Positions 16,953 through 25,127 of a DNA stretch of 64,000 nucleotides are shown in pieces. The stretch comes from RHKX01 sp963823275 (GTDB taxonomy: Bacteria > Actinomycetota > Thermoleophilia > Solirubrobacterales > 70-9). The DNA lies in NCBI GenBank assembly GCA_963823275.1, contig CAWGKW010000002.1:1054001-1118000 (forward strand). Direction: 5' to 3'. The notes under the pieces are model-generated. The model did no database searches. It worked only from the letters and a program-made list of their open reading frames with translations, and was not told where the DNA came from. The stretch's first letter is position 1; each line of letters opens with the position of its first letter. The position numbers and the translations under genes are program-made.

Positions 16953-17795
16953 TCACGCCGCGGCATCGGCCAGCCACTGATCGATTGGCGCCGAATCCAT
17001 CGCCGCCCCGAGGCGGTCGAAGTGCTCGCGCGCGTAGCCCGCGAAGTCCTCGTCGAGGTCGGACACCTTCGCTTGCAGGACGCCCCACATCGCCTCGCGG
17101 AAGTCCGCCATGAGCCGCATCAGCCGCAGTCGCGCGAGCGTCGCCGGGGTCACCGTCCCGAAGTACGCCTCCAGGACCGCCGCGTCGTCGAGGCCCGCGT
17201 TGACGGCGAGGTTGCCGAGGTCGAAGAAGCGGTAGCCCATCCCCGCATACTCCCAGTCGAGGATCCGCACCGAGTGACCATCCCACAGGAGGTTCTCGGG
17301 CACCAGGTCGTGGTGGCACGGGACGACGTCGCGCGGAAGCAGCGCCTCGATGCGCTCGGCCAGCGCGTGCGCGCGGTGGTAGTCGTCGGGGACCGCACCC
17401 GCGGCGTCGCGATACGCCTCGACGACGCGGAGGCCGCTGAACTCCGCCGGCAGCTCCGGCCCGGCGTGCACCCGCCGCAGCGCGTCCGTGACCTCGGGCA
17501 GGTGCGCACGCACGCCGTCCGCGCCGAGGGGCTCGCCCGGCAGGAACCGGGTGACCAGACAGCCGTGCACGAACGCCACGACCTCCGGGCCGACGCCCGC
17601 CGCGGCCGCCTGCTCGGTCGCCGCCTGCTCGGCGATCCGGTCGATGCCCAAGACGGCGGTGTCGGCCCCCGGCAGGCGCACGACCAGGTCGCCCACGCGG
17701 TAGTTGCGGTTGGTCCACCCGCCGTCCAGCGCCACCGGCTCCAAGCCGCTCCGGCCGATCGCTGAGAGAACGTCGTCCAACAAGGCGCGCACCAT
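16953..17795 (-). CDS. choline/ethanolamine kinase-like phosphotransferase (APH fold)
   Basis: A 280-residue kinase of the APH/choline kinase superfamily. The likely start is 17795 (MVRALLDDVLSAIG); the frame runs further but the upstream residues are not family-like. Landmarks are the N-lobe GGWTNRNYRV at 25-34, the catalytic loop CHHDLVPENLLW at 160-171 (D163, N168) and the magnesium motif ILDWEYAG at 178-185 (D180). The WTN(R/Y)NY start is close to LicA-type choline kinases, which would phosphorylate choline or a similar small alcohol; antibiotic phosphorylation is less likely. It lies between the CAT tRNA and a tRNA 3' fragment, so it may be cargo of a decayed integrated element (inference). 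Confidence 0.82.
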   Translation of the reverse strand: MVRALLDDVLSAIGRSGLEPVALDGGWTNRNYRVGDLVVRLPGADTAVLGIDRIAEQAATEQAAAAGVGPEVVAFVHGCLVTRFLPGEPLGADGVRAHLPEVTDALRRVHAGPELPAEFSGLRVVEAYRDAAGAVPDDYHRAHALAERIEALLPRDVVPCHHDLVPENLLWDGHSVRILDWEYAGMGYRFFDLGNLAVNAGLDDAAVLEAYFGTVTPATLARLRLMRLMADFREAMWGVLQAKVSDLDEDFAGYAREHFDRLGAAMDSAPIDQWLADAAA

Positions 17796-17952
17796 GCCGA
17801 AACAGCATCGCATATGGCAAGAACGCTGGGAGGATCTCGAGGGCCAAAGCGTGTGTCGCGAAATGTGTCCCGAACGGGCGATTTCGGGGCGAACTGAGCG
17901 CAACTGAGCGCGCCTAACCGTGCCTAGCGAGCCCGGCGGAGCGGCATCGAGG

Positions 17953-17997
17953 CCACTCATAATCCGTAGGTCCCTGGTTCGAGTCCAGGCCGGCCCA
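17953..17997 (+). repeat. tRNA 3'-half fragment, probable integration (att) site remnant
   Basis: The sequence from the anticodon loop on (CACTCATAATCCGT, T-arm CCTGG TTCGAGT CCAGG, then CCGGCCCA) is a tRNA 3' half with no matching 5' half upstream. It shares ACTCATAATCCGT, TTCGAGTCC and CCGGCCCA with the full tRNA at 16853 but has a different T stem, so it was copied from another CAT tRNA. The integrase remnant reads across it, giving the C-terminus RPGLEPGTYGL commonly seen when integrase genes abut an att site. Confidence 0.75.
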
Positions 17998-18652
17998 TCG
18001 CAAAAGCCCCGCTAATTAACATGTTTCGCGACTTGCCACAAGCGGCGAGACGGGCGGCTGCAACCATTCTGCAACCCCTCGGCGGCTCAGTCGACGACCA
18101 GAGCCGCGACCGTTGCTGCCGCGTCCTCTTGCATTCCTGCATTACGTGCGAGTAGACGTCCAGCGTGAACCCGACCGTTGCATGTCCGAGCCGCTCTGAA
18201 ACGACCTTCGGGTTGACGCCGGCTTGCAGTGCCAAGGACGCCCACGTATGGCGAAGGTCATGCAAACGGATTCGCTGCGCGTCGATCCTTGCAACGGCGT
18301 CCTGAAACGCCTTCGACACGTAGTCAGGGTGAAGCGGCCGACCGTCCTGCCATGTGAAAACGTAGCCGCCCTTCTCGTAGCCGGGGCCGTAGGCGAGTTG
18401 CTCGGCGGCCTGGTCTTTTCGGTGAGCTCTGAGGGCGCCGACGGTGGAGGGGTCCAGCGCCACCGCACGGCCACGACCGGATTTTGGCGGCGAGTCGGCT
18501 ATCTCGTGGCCCACCGTGACCCGCGCATTGGTGACTGCCATGGTCGCGGCGTCGAGCTCGAGGTCGCGCCAGCGGAGGCCGAGAGCTTCACCTCGGCGCA
18601 GTCCGGTTGTCGCGTAAAGCAGCCAAAGCGGGTAGAGGCGATCACTGCGCAC
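17957..18652 (-). pseudogene. tyrosine recombinase (phage-type integrase), N-terminally truncated
   Basis: The open frame of 231 residues is the catalytic domain of a tyrosine integrase. The active-site residues are visible: Arg in TTGLRRGEAL (R19/R20), Lys57 in PPKSGRGR, HDLRH at 131-135, H157 in LGHATV, and the nucleophile Y167 in DVYSHV. The usual N-terminal SAM-like and arm-binding domains (about 150-200 residues) are missing: upstream of about 18655 the sequence switches to an unrelated alpha/beta hydrolase fragment. A GTG at 18652 could be used but is in the middle of a normal integrase. It ends inside a tRNA 3' fragment, its probable att site. It is a remnant of an integrative element. 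Confidence 0.85.
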
Positions 18653-18657
18653 CGAGT

Positions 18658-18903
18658 CTCCTCCAGCGGAGTCGCGCCGGCGGTCCCGTCGGACATCCCG
18701 CTCCCGCGCCGGTCGAACAGGATCAACCGGGCAAACGATGAGAGCTGTCCGAACAGACGCGCGAAGCTCGGCAGCTCCCAGAACAGCTCGATGTTCGACA
18801 GGTAAGGCGGGACCACTAAGACGTCGAGTGGTCCCTCGCCCACGGCCTGGTAGGCGATCTGCAGATCGCCGCTGCGGGCGTAATGGGTCTCGGGGACGTC
18901 CAT
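18658..18903 (-). pseudogene. alpha/beta hydrolase (adenylate-cyclase-associated type), N-terminal 82 residues only
   Basis: From the ATG at 18903 the protein reads MDVPETHYARSGDLQIAYQA, then VVPPYLSNIELFWELPSFAR and LILFDRRGSGMSDGTAG. This is the N-terminus of the alpha/beta hydrolases often joined to adenylate/guanylate cyclase domains. The expected continuation after GATPLEE (nucleophile elbow and the rest) is missing and the frame runs into the opposite-character sequence of the integrase remnant, stopping at 18499. The gene is therefore broken by a junction near 18655; it is unlikely to be functional. Confidence 0.75.
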
Positions 18904-19007
18904 CGGGCCCACAGTACCCACGGCTTGGCTTACCCGGGCACCTCGGCAGCGGGCTGCTCCCGTTTGCGATCAGGAGCGATGGCCCAGGGTCAGATCGGCA
19001 AGCGCAC

Positions 19008-19067
19008 CCGCTCGACTATCCGTGCGTCGCAGCGAGAGACGAATCGGGTCGGGTATCGGTTCTCGCT
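19008..19067 (+). repeat. dispersed intergenic repeat, copy 1
   Basis: Core CGTGCGTCGCAGCGAG starts at 19021; copies 1 and 2 match over about 60 bases including GGGTATCGGTTCTCGCT. Inside the unit, GCGAGA and TTCTCGC form an inverted repeat. To the right, ACCGCTTG is itself repeated. It lies between the truncated hydrolase and the gene at 19122. Confidence 0.8.
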
Positions 19068-19121
19068 ACTACCGCTTGCTATCTACCGCTTGTTCATGCT
19101 TGGAGCCGCCGGCCGGACCAA

Positions 19122-19472
19122 TCATCCCGGCCGGAGTTCCTCGCTCTGCTCTAGGAAGCGCACGACCTCCTTCACGAGTGGTCGGGATCGCTGCCCCTGC
19201 TGCTTGAGGCCGATCGGTGTGGCGCCGCGCAGAGCGATCGATGGCGCCAGGCCGTAGACCCGCAGCCGGGTGCGCTTGCGGAGGCGCCCCTGCAGGATCT
19301 GTATCGCCGCCCCGACCTCTGGGGACTCCTCGACCATCACGTCCCAGACTTGGAACCGCCCGCTCCCGTGCACGCCGTAGCGCTCGCCGAGCCCCTGCCT
19401 CACGATTGCGAGCAGCTCATCGGCACCGAGATCGGGCCGGTAGCCGAGGTCGATCGACACGCGGAGCGGCAT
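19122..19472 (-). CDS. hypothetical protein, 116 aa, between two repeat copies
   Basis: I do not recognise a family. The ATG at 19472 (MPLRVSIDLGYRPDLGADEL) is preferred because the 14 residues upstream in frame are not protein-like. The sequence predicts a mixed alpha/beta fold: a strand VSIDLGY, helix ELLAIVRQGLGERYG, strand FQVWDVMVEES and a long helix GAAIQILQGRLRKRTRLRVY. There is no membrane segment or obvious catalytic motif. It is bracketed by two same-orientation copies of the intergenic repeat (19008 and 19540), which is unusual for an ordinary operon gene. Confidence 0.6.
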   Translation of the reverse strand: MPLRVSIDLGYRPDLGADELLAIVRQGLGERYGVHGSGRFQVWDVMVEESPEVGAAIQILQGRLRKRTRLRVYGLAPSIALRGATPIGLKQQGQRSRPLVKEVVRFLEQSEELRPG

Positions 19473-19539
19473 CGCCGGCCGAAGATAACAACCGGGCCAC
19501 ATGCGACGGGGCACCGTCTCAAGCGGCGGACAACTGCGT

Positions 19540-19599
19540 CCGCTCCACGATTCGTGCGTCGTAGCGAGAAACGAATCGGGTCGGGTATCGGTTCTCGCT
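19540..19599 (+). repeat. dispersed intergenic repeat, copy 2
   Basis: Matches copy 1 over about 60 bases with a handful of differences. In this copy CGATTCGT and ACGAATCG (8 bp) and GCGAGAA/TTCTCGC (7 bp) are perfect inverted repeats, so the unit can fold into nested hairpins. It lies between the genes at 19122 and 19721. Confidence 0.8.
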
Positions 19600-19720
19600 G
19601 CGACCGCTTGTCCATGCGGTTATCAGCCGCTTCTACGGCGTACCTAAGTAGTTCTCCGCAGCCAGAGAACGTGGCCCGCACCGTTGTAGACCTGCCTCTG
19701 TTGTTGATTCCATTTCCCGG

Positions 19721-21415
19721 ATGAGTTCGATGCTGAGCCCAGACAAAGTCCGTACACCGGCGAGTGCGCCGGCGATTCTGCTGGCGACCGTCGCCTTCCT
19801 GTTGGTGCTGGCTGCTCCGGGTACCGCCGATGCCGCGAAGAAGATCAGCGGCAAGCTCAGCAAGGGTGGCTACACCGTGATCGCCCTCGCCAAGGACGGC
19901 GAGGCCAAGACCGACCGGGCACCGCAGGGTAAGTTCAGGCTTCGCCCACCCGCGAAGAAGGTGACCCTGCACCTGCGCGCCCCCGACGGCACATACGCCG
20001 GCCCGATCGTGGTCGGCACCAGAAAGCACGGCAAGCGAGCGATCGAGGGTGTCTACTCGGGCGCGAAGCTCGGCAACGTCGAAGTCAAGCCCAGCAAGGG
20101 CTTCGCGAAGGTCAAGCTCCGCAAGAAGTGGATCGATAAAAAGCGCGAGGCCCGAGCCAAGAAGGGCGTCCCGATCGGCGCTGGCAACTTCGGCTTCGTC
20201 AAGTCGAAGAAGACCAAGGGCGGCGCCCCCGGCGACCTCGACCTCGACGGCGTGGCCGACCAGCTCGACGTCGACCGCAACGGCAACAAGCACCTCGACG
20301 CCAGCGAGCGCTCGACCGGCGCGCGCTCGACCGGCGCGCGCGCATCCGAGGTCGGTGGCGTATTCCCCACCGGCAGCAAGATCGATGCTCGCACGGCGCT
20401 CAACGGGTTCCCCCCTGCGAACGCCAACGGCGGCTCGACGGACGAGCGGATCGCGGCGGCCCAAGCACACTGGGGCAAGCTGGGTGTTGCCTGGATCGGA
20501 ATTGACCCCGGCTCGGGTGAGCTCGATTGCGGCGGACTTACATACTGCTCGCGCGGCGGCACCGGCAGGCTTTTCGACCCCAACATCGACGACCCCGATC
20601 CGTCTGCCCACCCGCCCTTCCCCGATTGCTGCGACCTTGACAAGGACGGCTTCGGCTCGCTCGACGACGGCGGTTCGTCCTGCGAATCGGGGTGCGCAAT
20701 AAGCATCTTCCACGGCGCTACGGTCGATCAGATCGGTACGGGCGACGTGCTGGTCCTTCACTCGACTGTCAACGGCGTTGAGACCCAGTCGGCCACGACG
20801 GTGGGGTTCGCGTTCTCGACCCAACCGGTGTACTCGAGATACGACGACGGCCAGGGGAACTCGGCGAACATCTCCTATGCGACCGACCCCTGCCCTGCGG
20901 AGCCCTGCACGGTGCCGGTTCGAGCCGATGCCAACGGCGACGTTGTCGTGGAGCTTTCGGTCTGGCGCCCGCAGCGAAGCCGACTCGACACCGAGGTCGG
21001 CGACGGCAAGTGGATGGACATGGGCAATCTCACCTACCTGGCGCAGTCGCGCCTCCCCTTCAAGCAAGGGGAGCAGCCGGGCAACCACGGGTGCCCGCAG
21101 GGCAGCCTCTCGGAAAGCGACCCGAACCTGGCGCCACCGACCCCGGAGGCGCCCCTTCTCCCGGAAGGCGACTACTACAGCGGCTGGGGCGGGTTCCGGG
21201 ATTCTTCTGCCGACCAGCCGCAGGATCCCTCGAACACGCTCACCTTCACGGTGAACCTGACGCAATGCATAGCCGCACGCGGCCTCAGCTTTGAACCCGG
21301 TGATGTCGCGGGGCTCGGCATCCAGGCTTTTGCCCTTGGCGCCTACGCCGCCAATGGTGACCCGGGGGACGTTTCGACGGCGGAAAGCGGTGTGTATTTC
21401 GAGCTGAAGCCATAG
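19721..21415 (+). CDS. secreted protein with calcium-binding (thrombospondin type 3-like) loop
   Basis: A 564-residue protein with an N-terminal signal peptide (APAILLATVAFLLVLAAPGTADA, cleavage about residue 38). Residues 40-135 are a Lys-rich beta domain (KKISGKLSKGGYTVIALAKD). At about 175-190 there is DLDLDGVADQLDVDRNGN, an Asp-rich calcium loop of the thrombospondin type 3/EF-like kind, followed by a short STGAR tandem repeat encoded by a 15-base direct repeat near 20310-20345. The C-terminal 350 residues include many cysteines and a second DLDKDGFGSLDDGG loop. No enzymatic motif is visible; a cell-surface or matrix protein is the best guess. ATG 19730 is an alternative start. Confidence 0.75.
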   Translation: MSSMLSPDKVRTPASAPAILLATVAFLLVLAAPGTADAAKKISGKLSKGGYTVIALAKDGEAKTDRAPQGKFRLRPPAKKVTLHLRAPDGTYAGPIVVGTRKHGKRAIEGVYSGAKLGNVEVKPSKGFAKVKLRKKWIDKKREARAKKGVPIGAGNFGFVKSKKTKGGAPGDLDLDGVADQLDVDRNGNKHLDASERSTGARSTGARASEVGGVFPTGSKIDARTALNGFPPANANGGSTDERIAAAQAHWGKLGVAWIGIDPGSGELDCGGLTYCSRGGTGRLFDPNIDDPDPSAHPPFPDCCDLDKDGFGSLDDGGSSCESGCAISIFHGATVDQIGTGDVLVLHSTVNGVETQSATTVGFAFSTQPVYSRYDDGQGNSANISYATDPCPAEPCTVPVRADANGDVVVELSVWRPQRSRLDTEVGDGKWMDMGNLTYLAQSRLPFKQGEQPGNHGCPQGSLSESDPNLAPPTPEAPLLPEGDYYSGWGGFRDSSADQPQDPSNTLTFTVNLTQCIAARGLSFEPGDVAGLGIQAFALGAYAANGDPGDVSTAESGVYFELKP

Positions 21416-21507
21416 GCGCTAGCCGGTTGCGCCCTCTCCGCTCAGCGAATTCACAGGCAGAGAGAACCTGAGGCGCAGGCACCTTGTGAGCAGTTCGCGA
21501 GTCCTGT

Positions 21508-21550
21508 CCGCTCCACGATCCGTGCGTCGCAGCGAGAAACGAATCGGGTC
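21508..21550 (+). repeat. dispersed intergenic repeat, copy 3 (shorter)
   Basis: The left 43 bases match copies 1 and 2, including CGTGCGTCGCAGCGAGAAAC; the right arm GGGTATCGG... is absent and the truncated HD-domain gene begins within a few bases. The gene fragment and the repeat edge thus coincide. Confidence 0.78.
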
Positions 21551-21556
21551 CCCGCT

Positions 21557-21706
21557 CGAGGCGACCTCAAGGAGGTGCAGCGTGTAAGCCGCGTTGTCAC
21601 CGAGGCGCCGTTGTCCCTGGTGATGGGACATCGCAAAGGCCGCCGCCTTCCGCGCAAGCGGAAGGTGGTCGAGGAAACTGAGGTGCGGCCCTTCCCTCTC
21701 TTCCAT
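21557..21706 (-). pseudogene. HD-domain (RelA/SpoT/MESH1-like) hydrolase, N-terminal 50 residues only
   Basis: From the ATG at 21706 the frame reads FLDHLPLARKAAAFAMSHHQ, then GQRRLGDNAAYTLHLLEVAS. This is the N-terminus of an HD-domain phosphohydrolase of the kind found in (p)ppGpp hydrolases (compare ACERHADQRR...FINHPVEVA in relA at 56.1 kb). The HD catalytic pair should follow but the gene is cut and the frame continues into repeat copy 3. It is a remnant without the active site. No function is expected. Confidence 0.65.
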
Positions 21707-21727
21707 CGTGAGCCGGCGGTTGCTCCG

Positions 21728-22100
21728 CTAGACCTCTTCGTCAGCGAGCCAGCTCTTCGCCTCGGGCAGCTCGTGGACCGGGAAACGCCCTCGCCTTGAC
21801 GGGTAGCAGGAACGAGAGCCCTCTCATCGCCGGGCGGATCCAGTCCTCGTCGCTCACACCCGCGACGCGTTCGAACTTGGTCGCATAGCGGGCGCGGAAC
21901 CCGGCGTCGGCACCCATCGCGTCACCCTCGACCTCGCGCGCCTGGGCCCCGAGCAGGTAGAGGAGCCGGATCTTGTGGCCCTCGGCCATCTCGGTCCGGA
22001 GGACCGGCTCGACCACGTCCTCCCAGTCGTCGTCCTCGACCTCACCGATGGCCTCGAAGCCGATCGTCCCGGTGGGCATGTCGCTGATTCGTTTGAGCAT
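21728..22100 (-). pseudogene. SpoIIAA-like (STAS/SEC14-type) protein with C-terminal frameshift
   Basis: From the ATG at 22100 the protein reads MLKRISDMPTGTIGFEAIGE, then DDDWEDVVEPVLRTEMAEGH and KIRLLYLLG, the pattern of SpoIIAA-like proteins, small beta-alpha domains of unclear role. Near the end, VKARAFP is followed in the given frame by GPRAARGEELAR, but dropping one base in the CCCGG run gives VHELPEAKSWLADEEV and a stop at 21728, the expected family ending (a Trp-Leu helix). So the reading frame has one extra base near 21778. The gene could still make a slightly altered protein, stopping at 21741. Upstream it is joined in frame to a GNAT fragment. Confidence 0.65.
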
Positions 22101-22217
22101 TCCAGGTTCGCGCAACGAGTCGGCGACGCTGCCGACGAACTTCTCTTGGCTCGGCGATACGCGCAAGGCCTCGACGGCTTGCCGGTTCGAGCCGTTTAGC
22201 GGGCGAAGTGAAACCAC
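22101..22217 (-). pseudogene. GNAT acetyltransferase, N-terminal ~39 residues only
   Basis: The frame from 22217 begins MVSLRPLNGSNRQAVEALRV and SPSQEKFVGSVADSL, the first strand and helix of spermidine/BltD-like GNAT acetyltransferases. The rest of the fold, including the acetyl-CoA binding R/QxxGxG motif, is missing: after SLREPG the frame passes straight into the intact start of a SpoIIAA-like protein. A deletion between two genes is the simplest explanation. Confidence 0.6.
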
Positions 22218-22418
22218 GCGGAGAACCTACCCGGCGGTCATCGCTTTCTTCCTCGATCCTCAACGATTCCAAGTGCGGCAAGGTGCCGCCGGCGACCGTG
22301 GCGACGGACCGATTGAGCCAAGACGGCTACCCGCTCCCGACTGCCGGCCTGTGCCCCCGATCGCCGCTCGGGCGTATAGTCACCGGCAGATTTCATTCAT
22401 CAACGGGAGAGGCGACAG

Positions 22419-23993
22419 ATGATTGCTCAGGGTCGGATCACCGGAATTGCCGTCGCGCTGGTGCTGTTGGCGTTCCCGGCGGCCAGCGTTGCCGCCCCTG
22501 GCGGTCAGGGCCAGGGGAAGCCGTCGGATGGCGCCCGATCGCTGGGTGACCCGCTGCTGCCGCAGATCGGCAACGGTGGCTATGAAGTCGACCATTACCG
22601 GATCTACCTGGACTATGACCCGGTCGCGAACGAGTTCAACTCGGCCAGGACGACCATCGATGCGATCGCTGACAGGAAGCTCAGGCAGTTCAGCCTCGAC
22701 TTCCAGGAGCTCGACGTTGCCGGCGTGACCGTTGACGGGCGCACCGCCGCCTTCAAGCAGGTCGATGCAACTCCCCAGCTGAGCACCAATCCGGATGTCA
22801 CCCAGCCGATGAAGCTGGTCGTGAACCCGCATCCGTCGAGATGGCCCAAGGCCGGCCGCGAGTTCAGGGTGGAGGTCAAGTACTCGGGAGCGCCTCAGCC
22901 GATCACCGACGCCGACACGTCGATCGAAGGCTGGATCCCGGCCTGCTATCCGCTCAACCCGCCTCAGACCTGCGACGGAGCCTTCGTCGTCAACGAGCCG
23001 ATCGGGGCCCAGAGTTGGTTCCCATCGAACAACTACCCGTCCGACAAAGCAACCTTCGACACGCTGATTCGAGTTCCGCAGGGCAAGACGGCGCTTGGCG
23101 TCGGTGAGAATGTCGGCACCAGGGACAACGGCGACGGAACGGTCACATGGCACTGGCGCGAGGACGATCCGACCGCGACCTATCTGACGACCGCAACGGT
23201 CGGCAACTTCAACTACACGGTCGGGTCCATGACCGAAACCTCGACCGGAAGATCGCTGCCGGTCTACAACGCCGTCGACAGCAGCGCCTCCGCGGCGCAG
23301 GCCGCCGCGATCCAGACATCGCTCGACCAGGCGTCCGGACAGGTGAACTACCTCAGCGATCTCTACGGGCCGTATCCGTTCGACTCGACCGGCGCGGTAG
23401 CCGATCGCGCGACCGGGGTCGGTTACGCGCTCGAGGTCCAGGGCAAGCCGCACTACTCGGGCAGCTTCACGCTAGGCAATCCGTCGATCAACATCGGCAC
23501 ACAGCTTCACGAGCTGGCACACCAGTGGTTCGGTAACAGCGTCACGCTCGCGACCTGGGCGGACATCTGGTTCAACGAGGGCTGGGCGAACTGGACCGAG
23601 TGGTATTGGGATTTCGAAACCCAGGGTGCGGACGATCCGGCCGTGATCTTCGACGACCTCTACGCCACCACACCGGCCGAGGATTGGGAGATTGCCCCGG
23701 CGATCCTCGACGGCGATCCGGCCAATCTGTTCGTCTTCTTCCCGACCTACCAGCGTGGCGCGATGACCGTCGAGGGATACCGGCAGATCGTCGGTGACCA
23801 ACGTTTCTTCGCGCTCGCGACTGACCTGATAAGTGAGTTCGAGTACGGCAACATCAGCACTCAGAGGTTCATCACGGAGGCCAAGAAGGCGAGTGGGCTC
23901 TCCAGTGCGAAGCGCGCCCTGCTCGATGACTACTTTCAGCAATGGCTATACGGCGAGACCAAGCCGACCATCCTTCCCGAGGACTTCAGTTGA
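22419..23993 (+). CDS. secreted M1-family metallopeptidase
   Basis: A 524-residue zinc peptidase with a signal peptide (residues 1-26, ending SVAAPG). The zinc motif HELAHQWFG at 364-372 and the second glutamate E387 in NEGWANW are exact M1 features; the transition-state tyrosine is probably in the following helices. The exopeptidase GAMEN motif, normally about 30 residues before HExxH, is replaced by GVGYALEV at 333-340, so substrate choice may differ from aminopeptidase N. The N-terminal beta domain (50-270) is typical. The protein is shorter than PepN because the C-terminal domain is missing, as in other actinobacterial secreted M1 peptidases. It is a single-gene unit. Confidence 0.9.
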   Translation: MIAQGRITGIAVALVLLAFPAASVAAPGGQGQGKPSDGARSLGDPLLPQIGNGGYEVDHYRIYLDYDPVANEFNSARTTIDAIADRKLRQFSLDFQELDVAGVTVDGRTAAFKQVDATPQLSTNPDVTQPMKLVVNPHPSRWPKAGREFRVEVKYSGAPQPITDADTSIEGWIPACYPLNPPQTCDGAFVVNEPIGAQSWFPSNNYPSDKATFDTLIRVPQGKTALGVGENVGTRDNGDGTVTWHWREDDPTATYLTTATVGNFNYTVGSMTETSTGRSLPVYNAVDSSASAAQAAAIQTSLDQASGQVNYLSDLYGPYPFDSTGAVADRATGVGYALEVQGKPHYSGSFTLGNPSINIGTQLHELAHQWFGNSVTLATWADIWFNEGWANWTEWYWDFETQGADDPAVIFDDLYATTPAEDWEIAPAILDGDPANLFVFFPTYQRGAMTVEGYRQIVGDQRFFALATDLISEFEYGNISTQRFITEAKKASGLSSAKRALLDDYFQQWLYGETKPTILPEDFS

Positions 23994-24122
23994 GGGTCTG
24001 AGGGTTCGCTGCGGCTGACCGGCCCACCCAGGGCGGATTCCCAGAGATCGCCCACCGCGATTCTCAGCCAGGCTGGTCGGTGCCCAGCTCGACAGCGCCC
24101 GCCATCGACGCCGTGAACGGGG

Positions 24123-24302
24123 TCAGCCCGCGACCCTGAACTTGTCCTTCGCCGGAGAGGGATCGACGTTGCCCACCGCATCAGTCGCCCGGAACTGGAA
24201 CTTGTGCTTGCCCTTCTTGAGCTTCCTGATCGGGGCTGCCGCAAGATTGCTGCCGATCGTGACCGCGCCGGAGGCCGAGCAGGGAACGTCGCCTTCAGAT
24301 GG
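24123..24302 (-). pseudogene. C-terminal fragment of a secreted Ig/FN3-like protein
   Basis: On the minus strand the frame reads KLKKGKHKFQFRATDAVGNV and DPSPAKDKFRVAG before a stop at 24123. This is the last strands of a repeated extracellular beta domain often seen at the end of secreted proteins in this group; the same domain ends the esterase at 37758 (VGKHTFRVRAIASNGD). No start, signal peptide or upstream domain is present, and the frame begins right after the GAP gene's stop, so it is debris. Confidence 0.6.
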
Positions 24303-24977
24303 CTAGCCCAGGGCTGAGATGGCGCTGCCGAGCAGCCAAGCTCCGGCGGCCCCCGCCAACACGGCCACGAGCGCCCAGGAGTTGGCCGAGAGCCAGCCGG
24401 TGAATCGTTCGAGCGTGGCCTTCAACCCGTCGGGGCGCACCAGCAACGCGAACGCCGGGATCTCGACGAAGAGCAGCACGCACAGCGCGCAGATGAGCAC
24501 CGCCAACAGCTGACTGGCGGTCGAGTCGTCGGAGTCCGCAATGGACTTGATCGCCGCGATGTAGGCGGGGGAGCCGAGATACATCAGGAGCCCGAGCGCA
24601 AACGCCCACCTCACGCTCGCAGACGCCCGGTGCGAGATCGCCGCCAACCGGCCGCCCCGGGCCTGCTCGTCCCGGTCGCTCGGGGGGCGCCGTCTTCGGC
24701 GCCAGGCCCAGAGGGCGAGCGCGAGGAGGGCGATTCCCAGCACCAGATCGACCGAGGCGCTGGCGGACCTGCTGTCGCCTTGTGTCGCCCCGCTGGCGGT
24801 GAGCAGGAACAGGCCCCCGACGCCGATGGCTCCGACGGTCACAGACGCGCCGGCCAGAAAGGCGAACACGAGTCGGCGTGGGTGCTCCGCCGCCAGCAGA
24901 AGGATCAGGACCAGGATTGCCGCCGGGGCGAACGCCGCTGCCAGCGCCAGCGGCACAGCTTCTGGGAGCGCGCTCAT
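24303..24977 (-). CDS. GAP family membrane protein (second copy)
   Basis: A 224-residue integral membrane protein with about six helices, starting MSALPEAVPLALAAAFAPAA. It has the GAP-family layout: a helix with Ala/Pro at the start, a charged basic loop in the middle (WAWRRRRRPPSDRDEQARGG at 91-110) and LGLLMYLGSPAYIAAIKSIA in the second half. It is only distantly similar to the GAP gene at 12256. Transport of a lipid or amphipathic compound is possible; the substrate is unknown. Confidence 0.75.
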   Translation of the reverse strand: MSALPEAVPLALAAAFAPAAILVLILLLAAEHPRRLVFAFLAGASVTVGAIGVGGLFLLTASGATQGDSRSASASVDLVLGIALLALALWAWRRRRRPPSDRDEQARGGRLAAISHRASASVRWAFALGLLMYLGSPAYIAAIKSIADSDDSTASQLLAVLICALCVLLFVEIPAFALLVRPDGLKATLERFTGWLSANSWALVAVLAGAAGAWLLGSAISALG

Positions 24978-25127
24978 TGCTGCTCATTATCCAGTCGCCG
25001 CGGCGTTTCGCCGCCTCCGGGTCGCGCCCGTCGCAGTCAGGCGCAGGCAGTCGCGCGTAGGCAATGCCCACGCGCGGGAAGTACCGGCAGCCGGAATGTT
25101 CGGGCGAGACGCCTATGATTGAGAGCG

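Noticed and set aside
19008..21550. Integron attC sites
   Set aside because: The repeats are palindromic and lie between single genes, but I do not see GTTRRRY/RYYYAAC core sites and no integron-type integrase is present.
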